From Limnephilus marmoratus (Eukaryota > Arthropoda > Insecta > Trichoptera > Limnephilidae), in the NCBI GenBank assembly GCA_917880885.1, contig OU862915.1, forward strand, positions 34,604,676 to 34,668,675: DNA of 64,000 nucleotides. Direction: 5' to 3'. The notes under the pieces are model-generated. The model was not told the DNA's origin and made no database searches. It worked only from the letters and a program-made list of their open reading frames with translations. Below, piece after piece: positions 32,226-42,999 of the stretch. Each line of letters starts with the position of its first letter. Positions within the stretch are counted from its first letter, which is position 1. Made by a program: the position numbers and the translations under genes.

Positions 32226-32344
32226 ATTGATAAAAGAAATATTATGCTTACTGTAAAAATATTTAAATTAATAAAATGAAATGTTGTCTTGTGCACAATG
32301 GTTTATATCCATCGTAGTATAAAGTTACTCAATAAATACAAAAA

Positions 32345-32475
32345 AAATAAAGAAAATTTCCACCCCTTCCTCTCTCTATAAAGACCCCTCACATAGCATA
32401 TCCAAAGAAGATATAGGTCCTGTGGTAAATTATTTTCCTCAGGGCCTCCCGTGTGGAGTTAACATAAAAATAAGG
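32345..32475 (+). repeat. Hairpin-tail fragment
   Basis: CACCCCTTCCTCTCTCTATA, CATAGCATATCCAAAGAAGA, TAGGTCCTGTGG, TTTTCCTCAGGGCCTCCCGT and GTGGAGTTAACATAAAAAT form the 3' 130 bp shared by the LINE and the non-coding family. The left hairpin arm is diverged. Confidence 0.65.
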
Positions 32476-32479
32476 ATTT

Positions 32480-32760
32480 TTAAATCGGCGTAGATTCCAG
32501 CGAATATTGGTTCAGTGGTGTAGCCTTAAAGTATGGGGGGCTAGTGGACCACGCCGCTTGGCTCGTGGCGTGTAATACACGCCGTGAACTTCCACCCTCG
32601 TCACGGCCGTTGACGTTTGCTGCGGGGGTAACAAAGGACTCGAGGGCGGCATTCGGATTCCGGCGGTATTTCTGGCAAATTCTATATTTATTTGGGCCGG
32701 TCGCAATGTTTAGAGAATTCGTTGTTATTCATATTAGTTGTTCGGCAGAATATAAATTGA
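32480..32760. other. GC- and CpG-richer island
   Basis: CCACGCCGCTTGGCTCGTGG, TACACGCCGTGAA and GGGCGGCATTCGGATTCC. No protein family was recognised in either strand. It may be a repeat fragment or a promoter-like segment. Confidence 0.3.
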
Positions 32761-33324
32761 GAAAGGTTTCTGGGTGTAAATGAGAATAACGCTCTTAATA
32801 CCCGGCTATTTTCAAGAGCGATCGTTATTTATGAAATATTAGAATCTCGTCAAGGGCAACGCAAGTGGGAGAATAACTTGTTGAATTAATGCTAATTCTG
32901 TTAATATTATAGTTTGTGTGATATTCGGAAATATTAAGAAAAGTGGTCAATATCCATCAGATTACTTCGGAAATCTGCTTATTGATGGAAGCTTTTTGTA
33001 GTGAAAATTAATATAAATAAATGCGTATAATCTTCTAATCTTATAGGACAATGTTCGAAATTTTATATCGAAGGAGTGCTTTACAAAATTTTGGTGTACC
33101 TAAATAGAATTATTATTGTTTTATTTATAATAAATTATTGAGCCAAATTTTACGGATGGCCTGGTGAGAATTTATGCAAGTGTATCTAGGAAAAAAGAAA
33201 AAAATGCTTCTGAAAGTTCTTCAATCCTAGTGATTGAGATTACTTGAAATATGGTCGAGAAAACTCTAATAAAGATCTGGGTTCGTTGAGATTGTAAGAT
33301 GTTTTATTTATGTTATCGTGAGAT
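32761..33324. other. No recognised feature
   Basis: AT-rich with no coding similarity. Confidence 0.4.
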
Positions 33325-34047
33325 TTATGGTGGGTTTTCATTTGTCTGACGTATTGAATCGTGACGCGTCAGAACGGTATGGGTTTCGTACATTTCGTAT
33401 GGTGAGGTTTATAGTAGTGTGTCACTATATTTTCGTGATGCGTTGTGTCGTGTGGCATCAGAAGTTATCTCGATTTTCGTCAGAGCAGTGCAGGTGGGGG
33501 GCGAGGGAGCGGCGACGTCACGACAGATCAGACAATAGCGCATTGGAGGGTACCCCACCACTTTCCCAACGGCGTTATAAGGAAACATATTATGGTTTCC
33601 TCCTTCACCGCACACGTCAAGATTCTACTTTTTTTTTAACGAAGCTACATTTATTTGAACGACTCTAGACCCTCCAATGTCCATGCATACGGGGTTAGTA
33701 AGCAGTACGCAAGTACTTACATTAACATTATACAAAAGATAAATAGAAGTAGCAGCCCGTTGAATAATTCTTCTGAAATAGGTAACATAAAAATAGAGAT
33801 TGTAAAAGAAAAAGAAAAATAAACGGCAATAACCAGTCGAAGAAACCTTCTGAAAATAGAATAAGTAATGAGGAAAAAAATAGTTAAAAGACAATTGTGC
33901 AAGGGCCAGTTCTGTGTAATGACTATATTGATTCAAAATACCGCCAAAAAGCGTCAGAACACGACATAGAGACGTGAACGCTAGCCATCACGTCAGAGCA
34001 CTCAAGACACGGCACGTCAGACAAATATAAACCCATCATTACAATGA
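33325..34047. mobile_element. Element with short terminal inverted repeats (~720 bp)
   Basis: The left end ATGGTGGGTTTTCATTTGTC TGACGT is mirrored at the right by ACGTCAGACAAATATAAACC CATCAT. Both ends continue with further related CGTCAGA-type motifs inside. The interior contains the 350-bp repeat that is inverted at 27832-28183. There is no coding capacity. The target duplication is unclear. It is a non-autonomous DNA transposon of unknown superfamily. Confidence 0.6.
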
Positions 34048-34251
34048 ATATTTGACTAAATCAGGCGTAAATCCTATTGGAAGCTCTAAATTGTACTGAA
34101 ACATAAGAATCTGAGACTGCGGGAGCCCAAATATCTATCGTATATTATCTTGTTTTAGATACGAACGACGATAGACGACACCCTTCTAAGGTACTACTTA
34201 ACAGACATCTGTTGAATTCATACTAACGACACCTGCTGAAGGCTGTTGAAA

Positions 34252-34410
34252 CTTTTTTTTTAACATTAACTCCACACAGGAGGCCTTGAGTAAAATAATT
34301 TCCCTCAGGGCCTATGTAATCTGCATGCTATGTGGAGGGTCTTTTTGAGGAGAGGAAGGAATGAACATTGGTTTTGAAGAGACTCATGTTGTAGGAATGA
34401 GGAAACTACA
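34252..34410 (-). pseudogene. CR1/Jockey-like LINE 3' end, minus strand
   Basis: It starts with T8 and ACATTAACTCCACACAGGAG, GCCTTGAG, ATTTCCCTCAGGGCCTATGT, then GTGGAGGGTCTTTTTGAGG, AACATTGGTTTTGAAGAGAC and TCATGTTGTAGGAATGAGGA. This is the reverse complement of the LINE tail and last codons at 42650-42815. Confidence 0.7.
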
Positions 34411-35304
34411 TGCATACTCCTATGTACCACAGCTTAATATTTAAAACTTATTTTTTTTTTTACTCTTAATGGTTTTCCAGAGTGAATTGTAGTGTTTTTT
34501 TTCCTTTATTTCAAATACGTACTTATTAATAAAAAAGAAAATTGTTTCCATTTTTATACTCATTGTATCACTAACTCAAGAATCCTATTGAACAAGGCCA
34601 AAAGGTTTATGGAATTTACAATGTAGGAATGCCGTAAGGCCGAACATAATACTTTTACAAGTTTAGTTTCTAAAGGTAAGCATAAGTTAAGTAATAGTAA
34701 AAATAATAATATTATATTACGATATTTGCTTCGGCCGCTTCAACGATCATCTCTCTGAAGGATGCCTTAGAAAGTTTTACAGTAATTTCTAGAGGTTACT
34801 TTAATCTTTAATAATAATCCTTCGTTTCAATTTACTTGAAAACCAAGAAAGGTTCTTTTTACATTAACTTCTGCAGAAGCCTTGCCCCATGAATCCCCAT
34901 TGCCCTATGGAAGAGGTGTCGTATATCGGAGCGGTGGTACCTCACCAGCCTCATAAATTAAAGTGCATTTCCTTCTAAGGTTAAAAAAGTAAAGTACAAC
35001 TGGCAATACCAGAACAGTATAGCGCAAGGTATTATTCTTGAAAGTTAGTATTTTAAGTTAAGTACACTAAGTTACACTACGTACATATGTACACCGTAAG
35101 ATGGAAATAACACTGCAGGCTGAAAATAATGACGTTTCCTTAGTAATTCTTGATTATATTTTTACAGGGTTCAGCGTTCGAGAGTTTTTACTGATTAATT
35201 TTTAAGATCAATTAAATGTAAGAAGAATGGTCAGGCTGGGTTTCGACAATATTGCTGCCGAATACATATTATTCTCACATGGTTGTGCAGACTTTTTAAC
35301 CAAT
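34411..35304. other. No gene; small hairpin-tail family head fragment
   Basis: At 34860-34975, CATGAATCCCCATTGCCCTA, TGGAAGAGGTGTCGTATAT and CGGTGGTACC are a diverged minus-strand fragment of the hairpin-tail family. The rest is unrecognised AT-rich sequence. Confidence 0.4.
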
Positions 35305-35940
35305 ATTTAGAGGACAACAATGTGCAACATGGTTGTGAATGATGAATACTTGGAGTAGGTGGATGAGATTGTTTAATTGGGAAGTATGTTTACGAGAGAT
35401 AAGAAGGCTGATAGAGATATTGTAAAAAATGGTGAATGCAGGTATTAATGGAGGACTAAACGCCGTTGGCCCCAACAAAAAACTGTCCAAAGAAGCGAAG
35501 ATAGCTGCCCACAATGGAGTACTGGTACCTACCCTGATGTATGGTAGTGAGGCATGGAACTGGCAGAGGAAGGATGAAAGTAGACTGAATGCTGTAGAAA
35601 TGAGATCCCTGCGGCGTACGTGTGGTAAAACCCCTTATGATCGTTTGAGAAACGTGGAGATCCGCAAATAGCGCAAGTCTGATGTAAGCGTAATGAGTAA
35701 GATTAAGAAAGGAACGCTCTGATGGTTTGGGCATGTAGAACGAATGAGCGAGGAAAGGAGTGTAAGGAAAATATATATTATGTGTCAAAATAATAGAATA
35801 GCATGTAAGAGACGATGTATGAATGTGAACGAGGCAAGGAGCGTGTGCGAAGACCAGCGAAGACCAAGGTGTTTGGCGGTACGTCCTCTCTGCCTACCCC
35901 TGTGGGAAACGGCGTGATGGTTAGTTAGTTAGTTAAAAAA
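35305..35940 (+). pseudogene. RTE-like retrotransposon 3' end, (TTAG)n-tailed family, copy 2
   Basis: Starts near a NDEYLE..VDEIV-like segment and the LGSMFTRDKKADRDI block, then VLVPTLMYGSEAWNWQRKDE and SLRRTCGKTPYDRLRNVEIR, with a stop at 35669-35671 where copy 1 is open. Another stop and a deletion of roughly 70 bp follow around 35720-35795. The end has the same 3' terminus GGCGTGATGG with (TTAG)x3. It is a dead copy that reaches further 5' than copy 1 and shows what preceded the 76-bp array. Confidence 0.8.
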
Positions 35941-37369
35941 AGCGTTTTTTAATGACATGTTATATTATTTCATTGCCTTTTAATGAATGTGTTAAAATAA
36001 TACCTTTACTTTCTTGGTATTTAATTATTTTCCATAGTAAAAGTGAAATGTTTAGAAAATCTAAAAATCCTCTCGGAGCATTGTGCCCGCCCCAAAACAA
36101 GAAAATATGGGACTCCCTCTTATAAATGTGTATCCCTCGAGGGTGTGACAAACCCTTACAAACTAGATAAGACAGACGGATTTTTAATTTGAAAAAATGT
36201 CGTGAAAACAAGTCCCAAGAATGTAATACGTTGCCACATGAAATCCAGGATAATTCGGATTGGCCGAAATCGCTTCGGAGTGAAATTCCTACCCGTCCGT
36301 TTTATACTTACATTCTTCTTTAAAAGAAAGAATATTATTTTTTAAGGGCATCTATTTCTAAAGCTGATAATAGAAAAGGGAACACTTTAGGTACGAATTT
36401 CAAGACTTGTTTCGCTTACCTACATAAAATTAATAAATTAAGCATTTTTATGATTTTTATTTCACGATTATGAATAAATAGTTTTTTCTCGAAAGATTTG
36501 AGTTTTTTCTTGGACAAAAATATTTTTTTCATATTCATAATGAGTATGAATGGGCGCAAACATTTAATTATTCTTAACTTTTTAAAGAACTTGCAAAAAG
36601 TGTTTTGACCTACAACAATAAAACTAGCGCCATCTATGAAAGGGCAGATTATGACTTCTTTTAAGCATCACCTTAGTATGAAAATTATTTTATTTTCTTC
36701 CCTTTTGTTTATTTTTATTTTATTTCAATTTGAGATTAAATGTTTGTTGAATACCTGATGAATGCATAATTATGGGAAGAAGCAAGACACAGAAAGTTTA
36801 TGTCTGGCTGTCGGTGAGTGTAGCTTGTAGAGTGTATTAGAGTGTAGTGTATTTTATGTAACATACTTAGTTTTTTAACATTATTTGCTATTTAGTAAAA
36901 GGCCAGATAAACCCAGTGAAGGTTTAGCGTGTTGTAGATATTTCGACATCCTCGTATAACGTTTCAGAGCACGTTCCGGTCAGCGTTGGACTTTGCAACG
37001 CGACCACAAACTAACGTCAGCAAAGAGAATGTCGAGGACATGGCAAACACACACCATTCTGCCATAGAAACCACCCCGTGTTAGCGGATATCTGTCCAAT
37101 AACACCTACTCAGTACTTTACTGAAATAAATTGAGGTATTAAACTCTTTTTATTACGTTACGTTGGGTTTTAGTACGAAATTTCACAGGCGTTAATTTCT
37201 CGTAAACATAATAACAATAATTAATATTTGAATGGTATGTATATTGTATAATGCCATTTTGTAAATAAATCACGTCAAAAGCGCTTTACAAATATATATT
37301 TATAATTATCCATCTTACTACCAATTAAAGACTAAACAAACTTTTATAACAACTTGTGGATATCAGATT
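35941..37369. other. No recognised gene
   Basis: AT-rich. A moderately GC-rich segment near 36950-37090 has no recognised identity. Confidence 0.4.
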
Positions 37370-38865
37370 TTTTTATTTTTTTTTATTTATCTATAAAAGG
37401 TATGTTTACATTACATTATTCGATGCCTGTCTCACTAGGGTAAACCTGTGTTGAGACAGGCGTAGAGGTACATAAATGAGTATCATACATAAGAATATTT
37501 AATTATAACATAAGAATATATAAGGTAAGATGCATACTGATTTATACAATTCAAACAGAAAGATGATTTAAATTGAGGGTTAATACCATAAAGAGAGCAT
37601 TATATAGGTGAAGAAAGAGATGAATAAAGTAGTAAAACCTGTCGAATCTATATAGGGAGTAATATTATACATATAGGATTTTACTATTTTAATTTCTTTA
37701 ATAAGGGTAAGGACATACGTGAGATGGTAATTCTGTCTATTTGTAATCTATTTTACAGATGTTAGCAGTAGTGTGACGTCCAATACTTATAATCCATTTC
37801 TTTATATCTTGTTTGAATTTGGTCATTGATTCAGTTTGTCTAATCGTAGCTGGTAGTGTATTGTGTAGTTTGCAAGCTATGTATTTAAAGTGTTTTTGTC
37901 CAAATGTGGTTTTAGAAAAGGGAGTTTGGAGAAGTTCTTTATTTTTGGCTCGGGTATTGTGTATCGTTTGAGTTGGTTTGTATAGGATTTTGTTGTTTTT
38001 ATGTAAATAAACTCAGATGGATTTTGCGTAGAGCTGTTTAATGTCCATAACGTTGAAAGTATTGAAAATCGTATCGGTGCTGGTAGTGAGAGGAAGTTTA
38101 AGAATTATTTTTATTATTAGTTTTTGTGCTTTAATGATGGGGTCGAGGGCATTAGAATAAGTGTTACCCCAAGCTTAAATTCCGAATTCGATGTGAGATT
38201 GGCACAGTGAGTAATACACTGTTTTTAAAAGTTGTAGGTTAAGGAAATTGCGCGTTTGTTTGAAAAAGTATATAGATTTGCGGATTTTGTTTGTAGTGTT
38301 AAGTATATATTGCTTCCAATTTAGATGTGTATCAAAGGTTAATCCTAAATATTTGATAGTTGTTACTTGTTCTAGGCATGGGCAGTTGCAATTCCGGTTC
38401 AGAGAACTGAGTTATTACATTCGTGTATTTTTAATTTTGGGTGTAGGTTTGGTTTTGTGATATTGGTGAGACTAGACAGTAAGTATTTTGTTTTCTGTAC
38501 ATTAAGAGTTACATTAAGATTAAATCCACCTAATCTATAAAAAAACTGTCTTGTAATTCTCTCCATGTGTAATTTAATCCATATGTTTATTAAAAGAAAA
38601 TAACTTAGTTTACATCACTTTAATTTTTTTAATTTTTTTTTTATATTTTATACTATCAACATGTTTCGTGAACAAAAAGTATAATTTTATTCCTGAAGAT
38701 GTGAAGTGATAAAAAAATATATAAAAAATTAAAGTGATGTAAACTAAGTTATTTTCTTTTAATAAATAAATAATGACATCACAAAGTAACAACCCTTTAG
38801 AAGAAGTTTTCTTCGAAAAATTAATCCATATGTAATTTCGTTGGAGTGTAACTCAGGCAGTGTCT
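37370..38865 (-). mobile_element. LINE 3' half, minus strand
   Basis: Reading right to left, the RT thumb/C-terminal region gives FDTHLNWKQY, NKIRKSIYFFKQTRNF and LKTVYYSLCQSHIEFG, then a stop at about 38175 and AWGNTYSNALDPIIKAQK. It continues to HNTRAKNKEL, FGQKHFKYIACKLHNTLPAT and the end of ORF2 near 37740. The 3' UTR has a perfect 10-bp hairpin GCCTGTCTCA / TGAGACAGGC (37422-37458) and an A-rich tail (T-rich here) at 37370-37395. Upstream the element is split by the fold-back insertion at 38587-38820. It is related to the 8636-11997 LINE at the RT level but has a different 3' UTR. Confidence 0.75.
38587..38820. mobile_element. Fold-back element with split hammerhead motif and 13-bp target duplication
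   Basis: Direct repeats TTAATCCATATGT at 38574-38586 and 38821-38833 bound a 234-bp insert. Inside are inverted arms of about 42 bp (38589-38630 and 38722-38763). The centre carries, on the minus strand, TTCAC GAAACATGTTG and, on the plus strand, CCTGAAGATGTGAA. These are the two halves of a hammerhead-like core (CUGAAGA..GUGAA / UUCAC..GAAAC, with self-complementary ACAUGU) on opposite arms. The right arm is longer than the left. The layout is the same as 13634-13858 with a different sequence. Confidence 0.7.
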
Positions 38866-38869
38866 CAGA

Positions 38870-38935
38870 TGAAGTAGGCCTTGAGGTAAATTATATTCCT
38901 CAGGGCCTCCTGTATTGAGTTAATGTGTAATGTCG
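38870..38935 (+). repeat. Hairpin-tail fragment
   Basis: GATGAAGTAGGCCTTGAGG, AAATTATATTCCTCAGGGCC and TCCTGTATTGAGTTAATG form the 3' hairpin alone, with about 65 bp retained. Confidence 0.65.
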
Positions 38936-39690
38936 ATACGTGAAATTCAAGCATGTGTATTGTAATTTCGTCATGTAATCAACTCTGCCATGCGAATGCT
39001 GATATAATTTTCAAACGTTTTTTATTTTCCAATTCCCAAATCATATTTGCTAAATACATGCACCTTTTACGGTATCGTCTAAATATTTGATTAATTCAGT
39101 CGTTAAGATGTTCATCATATGGAATTCATGAATATAATTTGAGAATCAGAACACCAAATTTCGCGGAATAATGCATTATTGACAAGGTAGGACATTCTGT
39201 ACGGTCAGTGGTTAATTTGGCATAACTGGGATCCCACCCAGGCTTTGGGGTTCATTTCATTGGTTTGCTAAGTCATCAATCACGACGCAAGCAACATAAA
39301 GTATGATGGTAGTTGGAGATTTTCTAATGTTGTCAGTTGTATGACTAAAATCTTCAATTGCATTTCTTAATTCTCCATCTAGAATTTTTCACTGGAAAGC
39401 ATTTAAACTACAACGCCTCTTATTTAAATTTCATTAAAGATTAAAGGTTTTATCGTATCCACTGTAAAGCGCTTTTGAGGTGATTAGGTATTGTTAGAAA
39501 AAAAAATTAAGTGATCCTATTAATAATTGTGGAAGTGGGAGCCCTCACATCTCTTCCTCGTCGCAGACTTATATTTGGAAAATTTACAGAATAACATTTT
39601 AAACTGTAAATCACCCTTACTAAACAACGTGTTATTATGGAAAAGAAATGGCGATGATGTTTTCTGTATAAGGACAGGTACTGAACGCCA
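38936..39690. other. No recognised feature
   Basis: AT-rich; the short frame at 39527-39733 has no family resemblance. Confidence 0.4.
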
Positions 39691-39691
39691 A

Positions 39692-40745
39692 AATAATACC
39701 TTTTATTTATTTATTTGTTTGTTTACGCCTTGATGGCTTTTACATATAAAATAAATTGTACAGGAGCATTATAACAAGTATGCAGTATCATAAGTATATG
39801 GTACATAAAATGATAAACAGAGCTAGAAAGATATAAGTAGGCTTAACATAAGTAGGTATTAATATTCGAGTAATTGTTTACAAAGGAGTTCAACCAGCGG
39901 ATTCGTATTTGGGCTCACGCTACATTATATTCAATAATGATTGTCACAATATCACACAAATTGTGATTCCAAATATACTTGAAGCATACCGGTATTGCAG
40001 TGGTGTAAAACATTTTTAACGATTAATATAAAAGTAGGTAATTTTCTTGTAATTAATTATTTTTATTTATTTATTTGATTGTAATTTTTTTTTTGTTATC
40101 ATAAATGTACGTATGTTTGTTATTATTATGAAAAAGAAAAAAAAAGAAAAGGTACACAGTAATTATATATGTAAATAAGTAAGTAGGTACTATGAATGAA
40201 GTTATCATGAATGTAGTTACAGAGCAGTGGGTATTAAGTTTGTTACTGTTAACGATGTGAAACATTTAAGGATTTTTACATTAGTTTGTTATTATCAGGA
40301 AAAAAATAAAATAAAAGGTACACAGCAATTACATATATGTATAAAGAAGTAAGTAGATACTATGAAAGTAGTTACAGAGCAATGGGTATTAAATTTGTTA
40401 CTTTTAACAATCTGGTACATTTAAGGATTTTTGCATCTGCATACATATAAATTGTTTTTATAAAAAAATATATCCACAGAGCAAGTTTCATTCCCCACAC
40501 GATGCAATCTCTGAAGACAAGAGTTAAACATAAAATTAGTGCGAAAAGCAACTACGTTAAATGGAGCATGGAGTCTGGTGTTGTAATTGTTAGGTACTTG
40601 ATAATTTATCATGTTCACAAGTTCAGGGCTATCCAAATATCCGTTGATAATTTTAAATAATAATAAAACATCACAGATTTTTCTTCGCTGTGACAATTCG
40701 GGTAATTTAAGTAATTGCATTAAATAATTATAATTTAAAATTTCT
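39692..40745 (-). mobile_element. LINE 3' end, minus strand, with duplicated 3' UTR
   Basis: T-rich tails (TTTATTTATTTATTTGTTTG at about 39698, and a second TTTATTTATTTATTTG at about 40060) suggest two neighbouring 3' ends. The C-terminal ORF2 segment is at 40421-40720. A 169-bp unit is tandemly duplicated, 40115-40282 and 40284-40436; the second copy lacks about 15 bp. The duplication includes the ORF2 stop codon region. Confidence 0.65.
40421..40720 (-). pseudogene. C-terminal region of a LINE reverse transcriptase
   Basis: This 99-residue segment has LSQRRKICDVLLLFKIINGY at about residues 9-28, then NNYNTRLHAPFN at about 44-55, and ends naturally at a stop. This is the conserved tail of Jockey-type ORF2 (RR..D...LYKI.NG..DS followed by NTR). 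A similar pattern is at 60279-60470. It is 5'-truncated. Confidence 0.7.
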
Positions 40746-40984
40746 ATTGGAATTTTTAATTTGTAATTTATATGCCTTAAAAATTTAAGGTGCTTTAAGG
40801 GTGATCATGGCGAACCATGTATGACTCTAAGGCCCCAAAGTGGTGTAAGTGCTGAAGGCTTATTTAAGAATTAGAATTACCTGGGCGCCACGGAGTTCAT
40901 TTAGAAAAATTCAGTCTTCAGTTCGGTAGGACTAATAATTCTTTCTACAGAGACAGGGGCACTATTTTTGCATTGGTAGGGACG

Positions 40985-41375
40985 AAAAAGAGACCGGTGG
41001 TATATTTTTGGTGATGTCGTGCGTTTTGTATTGTAAAAAAGTCGCGTAATATTAAAACCCTTGTCAAAGAGCACCTAAGATGTATAAATAAGAATCGCTT
41101 CTCCAAATGTGTTAATCATGTCATTGAAACAGACTACACGTTTCATAAAAATAGGGAGGCAGTTTACTATATAAAAACGAAATAGGGATCAGACTGGAAA
41201 ACTTAGAAGCTTTAGAGTTACGGAAAGTCTTCAACAGGAAATAAACCTAAATAAAATTCCGATGCTCAGATTGTTCTTTATTGATAAAGACAACTCCCTT
41301 CCTAATATTCCACCTATCCTACCTCCTCCAATGGAGCTCAGCCCATTTTTGCAACCCACTATAAAAGAATAATAT
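40985..41375 (+). pseudogene. Penelope-like element C-terminus (GIY-YIG endonuclease remnant)
   Basis: Frame pieces read RNIKTLVKEHLRCINKNRFS, CVNHVIETDYTFHKNREAVY and, after a one-base shift and stop near 41184, GIRLENLEALELRKVFNRK. They continue to FFIDKDNSLPNIPPILPPP and a stop near 41370. This is the pattern of the C-terminal endonuclease of Penelope-like retroelements (K/R-x-L-x-EH, then NH..E..H.F, then R...E..E). The GIY-YIG N-terminal strand is too damaged to see. Two or more lesions make it inactive. A hammerhead-like sequence follows within about 60 bp, as expected for the element's flanking repeat. Confidence 0.65.
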
Positions 41376-41427
41376 ATTTATAACACACATGTAACTTGTT
41401 GATTTTAGGGTTTAGTTGAATATTGTA

Positions 41428-41470
41428 TTGCTCTGAAGAAGTTATGATTACAGCAACACCCGGTCGGCAT
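41428..41470 (+). ncRNA. Decayed hammerhead-like motif after the Penelope remnant
   Basis: TTGCT, CTGAAGA (41433-41439), A, GTT..AAC, then ACCCGGTC and GGCAT. CUGANGA, a possible stem II (GUU/AAC) and the CCGGUC segment are present. GCU/GGC can pair as stem I. The GAAA box is lost (reads AC). I infer a degraded copy of the motif at 21497-21552. Confidence 0.45.
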
Positions 41471-41475
41471 TAAGC

Positions 41476-42069
41476 ATAATGAAAAACAACAAAATAAAAA
41501 ATAAAGTAAACTACTAAATAAAAAGAACAAATAATCTCATTCTTAGTAGTTTGTCGAATGGATAAAATTATTAACGTTTGAAATATGCTTTGATCAAAGT
41601 ATTGTCCTGTAATGACACTTATAATGCTAACAAGGTTATTTGCCTTAAGTAATTGAGTAAATAATACTTTTATACGCCAAAAATGATAGTCTTTTTAACT
41701 CACAACAGTCATAACGTCAATAAAGAAAACCCCTCATTAAACAATACATTAAATATTTAAATTAATAAAATAAAGCTTTTAATGTCACTTAAAAATAATT
41801 ATTTCGAAAGAGGGGACAACGTGGAGGAATTGAAATTTAAAGGTAGTTCTCTTGTACGGACAATATAATACTAATGACTCTTCCGTTTCTTCTCAAACGG
41901 ATTTTGTTATACAAACACTACAGAAGATTCTTTATTGACAAGTCTGTAGGATCAAAATTACCCTATTTGGTAATTAGGGGGATGGGGAGAAGTGGAAAGA
42001 AGAATTCATTATATTATAATTAATTAATTAATTTAATCTCGTTGAATTTAATGTTTTAAAGACCCAATC
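41476..42069. other. No recognised feature
   Basis: AT-rich; (TTAA)-rich run near 42015. Confidence 0.4.
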
Positions 42070-42820
42070 TTGTCTGATTACGTCTAAATGGGATCGAAAT
42101 GAAAATCTAGTCTCTTTCAACGGAAGCAATCTTCCGAACAGGCCCTCCATTGATATGCTTGGTGTGACCAGCTCAGATATGAGGGCTCCATCGACGCCAG
42201 AGTAAAGTTAGCCTCCCAGAAACTGGGCGTACTGTACATGGCCCGCAGATACTTTAATAGTACACAACTGCTAACCTTGTACAAATCACAAGTACGCTCC
42301 ACGGTTGAATTTGGCAGCCATCTCTGGTCTGGAGCTCCAAAATACCTGAAAAATACCCTCGACTCTATGCAGAAACGGGCGGTCCGTTTGATAGATTCTC
42401 CCATCTTAACAGACGGATTGCAATCTTTAGAGCACAGGCGTCGGGTGGGAATGCTATCCTTGTTCTATCGGTATTACAATGGAAGACGCTCCGAGGAACT
42501 AGCATCATTTATCCCTTCGGCACCGTTGCATAGTCGGGAAACACGCCAAACGCGTGCCCAACATTTGTACACGGTTGACATTTGTCACATGAGAACGGGT
42601 CGTTTCTTCGACTCGTTCTTGTGTTCGACAGCTCGGCTGTGGAATGATTTGCCGGCCTCTGTGTTTCCTCCTTCTACAACATGGGTCTTTTCAAGACCAA
42701 TGTTCATTCCTTCCTCTCTTCAAAAAAACCATCGACACAGCATCCCAGATGACATAGGCCCTGACGGAAATTATTTTCCTCAGGGCCTCCTGTGTGGAGT
42801 TAATGTAAAAAAAAATAATA
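42070..42820 (+). mobile_element. CR1/Jockey-like LINE, best-preserved 3' copy
   Basis: From the end of the RT core (SFNGSNLPNRPSIDMLGVT, with a frame change near 42180) through the C-terminal region, to GACATAGGCCCTGACGG, AAATTATTTTCCTCAGGGCC, TCCTGTGTGGAGTTAATGT and an A-run at 42806. The 3' stem-loop GGCCCTGA.GG / CCTCAGGGCC is nearly perfect. The element is 5'-truncated. Its 3' 120 bp are shared with the non-coding hairpin-tail family. Confidence 0.8.
42238..42720 (+). pseudogene. C-terminal region of LINE reverse transcriptase
   Basis: Open frame with ARRYFNSTQLLTLYKSQVRS, EFGSHLWSGAPKYLKNTLDS, MQKRAVRL, LQSLEHRRRVGMLSLFYRYY, RTGRFFDSF and LWNDLPASVFPP, the complete ordered signature of the ORF2 tail. 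The family stop is not obvious because the frame runs on into the 3' UTR. An indel near 42672-42676 probably removed the normal end. It has no catalytic domain. Confidence 0.8.
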
Positions 42821-42999
42821 ATTATACATTAACACTAACAAATGTTTATCTGTGGCACGTTTAAAAAATTCAATTACATGTAGGTATTTGTAAATTGAGG
42901 AAAGATATATTAATTGTCACCTATAAATCCACCAAGAGTTCCAAAATAAGTTTTTAGACCATGCACTGCAGTTGTTCACAATGTGCTTGCTATTAGCCC
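42821..42999. other. Spacer before the Academ-like element
   Basis: AT-rich with no recognised feature. Confidence 0.35.
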
